Assembly (NCBI RefSeq): GCF_002813325.1
Contig: NZ_PHUG01000001.1
Location: 930,001 to 994,000, forward strand
Reading direction: 5' to 3'
DNA length: 64,000 bases
From: Janthinobacterium sp. 64
GTDB taxonomy: Bacteria > Pseudomonadota > Gammaproteobacteria > Burkholderiales > Burkholderiaceae_D
The notes below the pieces were generated by a model. It was not told the DNA's origin. It made no database searches and was given only the letters and a program-made list of their open reading frames with translations. Both the position numbers and the translations under genes were made by a program. How positions within the stretch are numbered: the stretch's first letter is position 1; every line of letters begins with the position of its first letter. Below are positions 60,256 through 64,000 of this stretch, piece after piece.

Positions 60256-60654
60256 ATGCTCGATCACGTTTCCCTTACCGTTGCCGACCTGGACCGCGCC
60301 GAGCGCTTCTACGACGCCATCTTCGCCGCGCTGGGCGTGCCCAAGGTGGGCAGCGACCATGCCCATGCCTGGATAGGCTACGGCGAGCGCAGCGATGCCG
60401 GGCACCCCGAACGCAGCTATTTTTCCGTGCGCCTGGGCCCCAGTCCCGACGACGCGCCACGCCGCCACTGCTGCTTCAAGGCCGCCTCGCGCGCGGCCGT
60501 GGAAGCGTTCTGGCATGCGGGCCTGGCGCATGGAGGCATCGACCTGGGCGCGCCCGGTCTGCGCCACTATCACGCCAGCTATTACGCGGCCTTCCTGTTC
60601 GATCCGGACGGCAACCGCATCGAAGCCGTCTGCCATCGCGCCGACGCCGGCTGA
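60256..60654 (+). CDS. VOC-family (glyoxalase-like) protein
   Basis: This 132-residue protein has the VOC fold: MLDHVSLTVADLDRAERFYDAIFAALG, a middle with HPERSYFSVRLG, and the final HASYYAAFLFDPDGNRIEAVCH with the usual acidic metal ligand in IEAV. It may bind a metal and handle a small substrate; the reaction is unknown. I choose ATG 60256, the ATG at 60250 being an alternative, with GGA upstream. Confidence 0.85.
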   Translation: MLDHVSLTVADLDRAERFYDAIFAALGVPKVGSDHAHAWIGYGERSDAGHPERSYFSVRLGPSPDDAPRRHCCFKAASRAAVEAFWHAGLAHGGIDLGAPGLRHYHASYYAAFLFDPDGNRIEAVCHRADAG

Positions 60655-60761
60655 CAGCACGGGAAATACGCCTCTGTTCGGCATTTCCACTTCGATACGT
60701 TTTGCCTATAATGGCTGGCAAGCCCTACCCGTCCGCGGTCCGTGCACCAAGAAGGAGATTC

Positions 60762-61610
60762 ATGCATCATCTATTCGTCGGCCGCCCCAAGCACACCATG
60801 CTCCTCTCCAGCGCCGGCTTGCTGCTGGCAGGCTGTTTTTCCGGTTGCTCGCTGCTGCCATCGTCGCCAGTCATGCCCGGCGTGCCCGCCACGGCCGCCC
60901 TGCCCGACGCCAGCATCGCCTACACCTTGAGCGGCCAGGGCGGCTTGCCCGTGGTCTTCCAGTCAGCCATGGGCGACGGCAAGGATGTGTGGGCCAAGGT
61001 GGTGCCCGAAGTGGCAAAACAGCACCGCGTGCTCGTCTACGACCGCCCCGGCTACGGCGACAGCAAAAAAACCACCACACCGCGCGATCCGTGCACCATC
61101 GCCGCCCAGCAGCGCGCCCTGCTGGCGCAAGCAGGTTTGAAACCACCGTATGTGCTGGTCGGCCATGGCTTGGGCGGGCTGTACCAGTATGTGTATGCCA
61201 GGCTGTACCCGCAGGACGTGGCCGGCCTGGTCTTGCTCGACCCCACGCACCCGCAGCAATGGAACCGGATGCAGACGGACGCGTCTACCTACGCCATGCT
61301 CGTCAAAACGCGGCGCAAACTCATGTTCAACAGTACGGAATCGGCCGAATTCGATGCCCAGACGCAGTGCCTGCAGCATGTCGACATGAGCAGCCCGCTG
61401 CGCATCCCCGCCATGCTGCTGGTGCGCGACAAGTTCGGCATCGAGGAAATGGGTTCGTTCGAGAACGTGATGCGGGCCCAGGAAAAGGATTGGCAACGCC
61501 TGTCCGGCGCGCCGGCCATCGAGCGCATCACGGGCGCCGGCTACTACATCCAGAAAGACAACCCCGTCATCGTCAACGAGGCGGTCAAGATGGTGGCGAA
61601 GAAGAAGTAG
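60762..61610 (+). CDS. Lipoprotein alpha/beta-hydrolase homologue with lost catalytic residues
   Basis: This 282-residue protein has a lipoprotein signal ending LLLAGC (Cys25) and a complete alpha/beta-hydrolase fold: GQGGLPVVFQSAMGDG, VLVYDRPGYGDS, nucleophile-elbow region VLVGHGLGGLYQ, and GAGYYIQKDNP. In active relatives the elbow is GHSxGG and the late motif GxGHYIQ. Here Gly136 stands at the Ser position and Tyr261 at the His position. The rest of the fold is well kept and codon use is normal, so it looks like a maintained non-enzymatic protein rather than a decayed gene. The start has GAAGGAG upstream. Confidence 0.82.
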   Translation: MHHLFVGRPKHTMLLSSAGLLLAGCFSGCSLLPSSPVMPGVPATAALPDASIAYTLSGQGGLPVVFQSAMGDGKDVWAKVVPEVAKQHRVLVYDRPGYGDSKKTTTPRDPCTIAAQQRALLAQAGLKPPYVLVGHGLGGLYQYVYARLYPQDVAGLVLLDPTHPQQWNRMQTDASTYAMLVKTRRKLMFNSTESAEFDAQTQCLQHVDMSSPLRIPAMLLVRDKFGIEEMGSFENVMRAQEKDWQRLSGAPAIERITGAGYYIQKDNPVIVNEAVKMVAKKK

Positions 61611-61614
61611 TGGC

Positions 61615-61648
61615 GTCGGATTACGCGGCGTACCGCCGCTAATCCGAC
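61615..61648. repeat. GTCGGRTTA...TAAYCCGAC palindrome, copy 3
   Basis: GTCGGATTA and TAATCCGAC arms with inner GCGGC/GCCGC pairing, five bases after the preceding stop, followed by ctacg. Orientation as copy 2. Confidence 0.75.
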
Positions 61649-61660
61649 CTACGCCGACTT

Positions 61661-61677
61661 AGAACGCCTAACAAAAC
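61661..61677. repeat. Solo copy of an IS left-end sequence
   Basis: AGAACGCCTAACAAAAC here is identical to the left end of the insertion sequence at 62374. The bases after it do not match the element, so this is a leftover end or a preferred target copy. Confidence 0.55.
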
Positions 61678-62026
61678 ATCTCTACGCCCTCCAACAGATG
61701 CGCCGCTTCGAGTCATCTGGCCAAGCTCAGCGTTTTTTGTCGGCGCATGGCCCGATCAACAACACTTTCCGGTGCCAGCGCAACCGCTTGCCAGCGGATT
61801 GGTACCGGCACGTCCGTATGCAGGCATTTTTTTTCATGGAATGAGGTCACAGACGTAGCAAAAAACGCCGAATCCGTGACACCGTGTTACCCCATCAACG
61901 GCAATTTCGCTTGGAATTCTACAACTCGTCGCCCCGGTTCATCAAGTTGACATTACCCGTGTGCCTGTTTATCTATAGGAAATTTTGCGATAATGACGAT
62001 ATTGACACAGAGGAAAGAAAATCATC
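61678..62026. other. Intergenic stretch without recognisable gene
   Basis: About 350 bases of mixed composition. A 67-codon open frame at 61747-61950 has poor codon use and no ribosome site. I see no terminator, tRNA or clear promoter. It may hold remains of an older mobile element, given the solo IS end at its left side. Confidence 0.5.
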
Positions 62027-62374
62027 ATGGTATCGGCAATTGGTTCGGGTAACGCGGTGAGCACGGCCCCCAGCAGCGGCGGATCCACTAGCGCCAAGCA
62101 GATCGCCGCACTGCAAGAGCAGATCAAGGGGGCGCAAGAGCAGTTGAAGGAGTCGCAGAAGGGCGAACAGACGGACGCGTCGAAAAAGATGCAGAAGCAA
62201 CTGGCGCAGCAGATACAGTTGCTGCAGGCGCTGATCGCGCAATTGCAAGCGCAAGCGGCTCAACAGGCGCAGCAGAAACAGGACAGCCAGCCAGCCAGCG
62301 GCACCGATACCGGCAACAGCGCAGCGCGCTCGCCCACCTCGACCTTGGGCAACACTATCGACACCGAGGCTTAA
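62027..62374 (+). CDS. FlxA-like family protein
   Basis: A 115-residue protein with a Ser/Gly-rich N-terminus (MVSAIGSGNAVSTAPSSGGS) and a long coiled coil of about 70 residues (AKQIAALQEQIKGAQEQLKE, MQKQLAQQIQLLQALIAQLQ) as in FlxA-like proteins, ending in a Ser/Thr-rich tail. The role of the family is not known. The AGGAAAG box lies 10 bases upstream. The insertion sequence begins at the third base of its stop codon, so the present C-terminus is set by the insertion. Confidence 0.75.
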   Translation: MVSAIGSGNAVSTAPSSGGSTSAKQIAALQEQIKGAQEQLKESQKGEQTDASKKMQKQLAQQIQLLQALIAQLQAQAAQQAQQKQDSQPASGTDTGNSAARSPTSTLGNTIDTEA

Positions 62375-63271
62375 GAACGCCTAACAAAACGTCGTCCAGA
62401 GAAACAAACGGCGCCGAAGCTGGCCCAACCCACCTGACATCATTTTCGGGGGGCCGCGCCATGGCTAAATCACTTCTTCCTGACGACCTGTGGGCGCTGA
62501 TTCAGCCTTTGCTACCAGCACATCGTCCTTCTCCCAAAGGCGGGCGTCCTCGCATTGACGACCGCCCGCCTTGACCGGCATCCTGTTCGTCCTCAAGACC
62601 GGTTTGCCTTGGGAATACCTTCCCCGTGAACTGGGTTGCGGCAGCGGCATGAGTTGCTGGCGGCGCCTGCATGCCTGGCAACAGGCGGGTAGCTGGCAAC
62701 GCATCCATGACGCCATGCTGCAGCACTTGCGGGAATACGACCAGATTCAGTGGGAATGCGCTAGTGTCGACTCGGCCAGCGTGCCATCCCCCCCTCGGCG
62801 GACCGCATACCGGCCCCAATCGCACCGACCGCGGCAAGCTCGGTTGCAAGCACCATCTGCTCGTCGATCAACGCGCACTGCCTCTGGTGGCGAGCATATC
62901 GGGGGCTCAGGTACATGATTCCCGCATGCTGATTCCACTGCTTGAAGCCGTCCCTTCAGTAGCAGGGCTTGCGGGCCGGCCACGCAAACGTCCTGCCAAA
63001 TTGCATGCCGACAAGGCCTATGCTTCGCGTGCCCATCGGGCCTGGTTGCGTAGCCGTGGCATCGCTCCACGCATAGCCCGCTACGGTATCGAGTCGCGCG
63101 AACGGCTGGGAAAATGGCGCTGGGTGGTCGAACGCACACTGGGCTGGCTTCACCGTTTCCGCCGCCTGCGTATCCGCTACGAGCGCCAAGCTGATATCCA
63201 TCAGCCATTCCTGTCACTTGCCTGCATACTCATCTGCTGGAGATATATTCAGCGGTTTTGTTAGGCGCTCT
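62374..63271 (+). mobile_element. Insertion sequence, IS5 family (IS427-like), 898 bp
   Basis: Terminal inverted repeats AGAACGCCTAACAAAAC (62374-62390) and its near-exact complement GTTTTGTTAGGCGCTCT (63255-63271) bound a DDE transposase gene. The flanks share TA, fitting the 2-base target duplication of the IS427 group. Length (898) is normal. It lies directly after the FlxA-like gene and next to a palindromic repeat. Confidence 0.85.
62461..63264 (+). pseudogene. IS5-type transposase gene, frame-disrupted
   Basis: The reading starts at ATG 62461 (MAKSLLPDDLWALIQPLLPA) and hits TGA at 62572. The family's next part (LTGILFVLKTGLPWEYLPRE) continues in the preceding frame, and after a run of seven C at about 62788 the last part (GGPHTGPNRTDRGKLGCKHH) returns to the first frame. 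The DDE residues are visible: Asp in VDSASV, Asp in HADKAY and Glu in VVERTLGW. Some IS427 elements use a programmed frameshift, but two shifts are needed here, so it is probably inactive. Confidence 0.75.
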
Positions 63272-63281
63272 TACTCAGTAG

Positions 63282-63317
63282 GTCGGATTTGCGTGGCGAC
63301 GCCGCGCGTAATCCGAC
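63282..63317. repeat. GTCGGRTTA...TAAYCCGAC palindrome, copy 4
   Basis: GTCGGATTT and the near-complement TAATCCGAC enclose GC-rich inner arms, with 'gta' before it. It lies directly right of the insertion sequence, between it and the end of the fatty-oxidation gene. Confidence 0.7.
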
Positions 63318-63345
63318 AACATCGGGCGTCAACGGTAGTGCCGGA

Positions 63346-64000
63346 TTAGCTATTAAAACCCTTCCCCTCGCCCGCCAGTTGCACCAGCAGGGGCGCCGGC
63401 GTCCACGCTTCGCCATGGCGGCCTTTCGCGTAGCCGGCAATCGAATCGAGCACGTTCGGCAAGCCGACCGTGTCCGCATAGAACATGGGGCCGCCGCGGA
63501 ACAGGGGGAAGCCGTAGCCCGTCAGATACACCATGTCGATGTCCGAGGCGCGCAAGGCGATGCCCTCTTCGAGGATGCGCGCGCCTTCATTGACGAGCGC
63601 ATACACGAGCCGCTCGACGATTTCCTGGTCGCTGATCTTGCGCCGCGCCACGCCGATGTCGGCCGAGTGCTGGATGATCATCGCGTTCACTTGCTCCGAA
63701 GCATACGCCTTGCGGTCGCCCGGCTTGTAGTCGTACCAGCCGGCGCCCGTCTTCTGGCCATAGCGCCCCAGTTCGCACAGCAGATCAGCCGTCTTCGAAT
63801 ACGTCACGTCCGGTTTTTCCACATAGCGGCGCTTGCGGATGGCCCAGCCGATGTCGTTGCCGGCCAGGTCGCCCATGCGGAACGGGCCCATGGCGAAGCC
63901 GAATTTCTCGACCGCCTTGTCGACTTGCTCCGGCAGACAGCCTTCTTCCAGCAGGAAACCGGCTTGCCGGCTGTATTGCTCGATCATGCGGTTGCCGATG
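63346..64000 (-). CDS. Multifunctional fatty-acid oxidation protein, C-terminal part (partial, 5' beyond window)
   Basis: About 218 residues are visible; the gene enters from the right edge. The visible part is the C-terminal dehydrogenase region of FadB/FadJ-type proteins: GNRMIEQYSRQAGFLLEEG, MGPFRMGDLAGNDIGWAIRK, the conserved YDYKPGDRKAY and IVERLVYALVNEGARILEEG, YLTGYGFPLFRGGPMFYAD. It catalyses the 3-hydroxyacyl-CoA dehydrogenase step, with the hydratase part lying outside the window. It ends 28 bases before the palindromic repeat. Confidence 0.87.
   Translation of the reverse strand, partial: IGNRMIEQYSRQAGFLLEEGCLPEQVDKAVEKFGFAMGPFRMGDLAGNDIGWAIRKRRYVEKPDVTYSKTADLLCELGRYGQKTGAGWYDYKPGDRKAYASEQVNAMIIQHSADIGVARRKISDQEIVERLVYALVNEGARILEEGIALRASDIDMVYLTGYGFPLFRGGPMFYADTVGLPNVLDSIAGYAKGRHGEAWTPAPLLVQLAGEGKGFNS

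Noticed and set aside
61747..61950. A 67-codon open frame in the gap before the FlxA-like gene
   Set aside because: No ribosome site, atypical composition and no recognisable motif.

Overview
The window is GC-rich, densely coded bacterial chromosome. Gene content and neighbourhoods (ygfZ next to a DUF4936 gene and an NRDE gene; mltG-tmk-holB; a cytochrome bo3 operon running into SURF1 and a RegBA pair; two MHS-type transporters; REP-like intergenic palindromes) suggest a betaproteobacterium of the Oxalobacteraceae, most like Janthinobacterium, Duganella or Massilia. That placement is an inference from family recognition. I see no rRNA, tRNA or CRISPR array.

Layout. 1-2600: end of a phosphonate/phosphate-type binding protein, then its ATPase and two permeases (phnC, phnE1, phnE2). 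2.7-6.1 kb: an acetyltransferase whose last 77 bases are repeated at 6025-6101, bracketing about 2.3 kb of orphan exported-protein genes and a hydrolase relic. 6.1-12.9 kb (minus strand): cyoA, cyoB, cyoC, cyoD, SURF1, regB and regA, most joined by overlapping ends, so a quinol oxidase and its likely redox regulators form one unit. 13-15.9 kb: MFS transporter, TonB-C-like secreted protein and a small heat shock protein, with two matching terminators. 16.1-27.8 kb: a signalling cluster of three very large hybrid histidine kinases, a CheR-type methyltransferase without CheB, and a receiver-kinase; the last two hybrid kinases are convergent paralogues. 27.9-32.3 kb: esterase-like hydrolase, small secreted and membrane proteins (one of 57 residues with a glycine-zipper pattern), an EreA/ChaN-like protein and an SRPBCC protein. 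32.3-45.9 kb: solitary EF-G, outer-membrane phospholipase A, small proteins, methyltransferase, ankyrin protein, TatD, carbonic anhydrase, VOC protein, holB, tmk, mltG, ygfZ, DUF4936 and NRDE genes.

46-53.3 kb is a pentose module: a LacI-type regulator behind a perfect 32-base palindrome, xylulokinase, transaldolase and a complete ribose/xylose-type ABC importer (binding protein, double ATPase, permease). It lacks a sugar isomerase or dehydrogenase, so the substrate is open. 53.4-60.2 kb holds a GNAT protein, a CurA-like reductase, a Dabb protein, a thiolase, an MHS transporter, a small lipoprotein, and a LysR regulator divergent from a DUF2798 gene. 60.2-64 kb holds a VOC protein, a lipoprotein alpha/beta-hydrolase that has lost its nucleophile Ser and catalytic His, a FlxA-like protein, an IS5-type insertion sequence with a frame-disrupted transposase, and the C-terminal part of a multifunctional fatty-acid oxidation protein that runs off the right edge.

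The most interesting signals are the acetyltransferase-tail repeat around the 3.7-6.0 kb island, the apparent hydrolase pseudoenzyme, the CheB-less CheR kinase cluster with convergent paralogous kinases, the LacI-module palindrome, and two or three families of dispersed intergenic palindromes.
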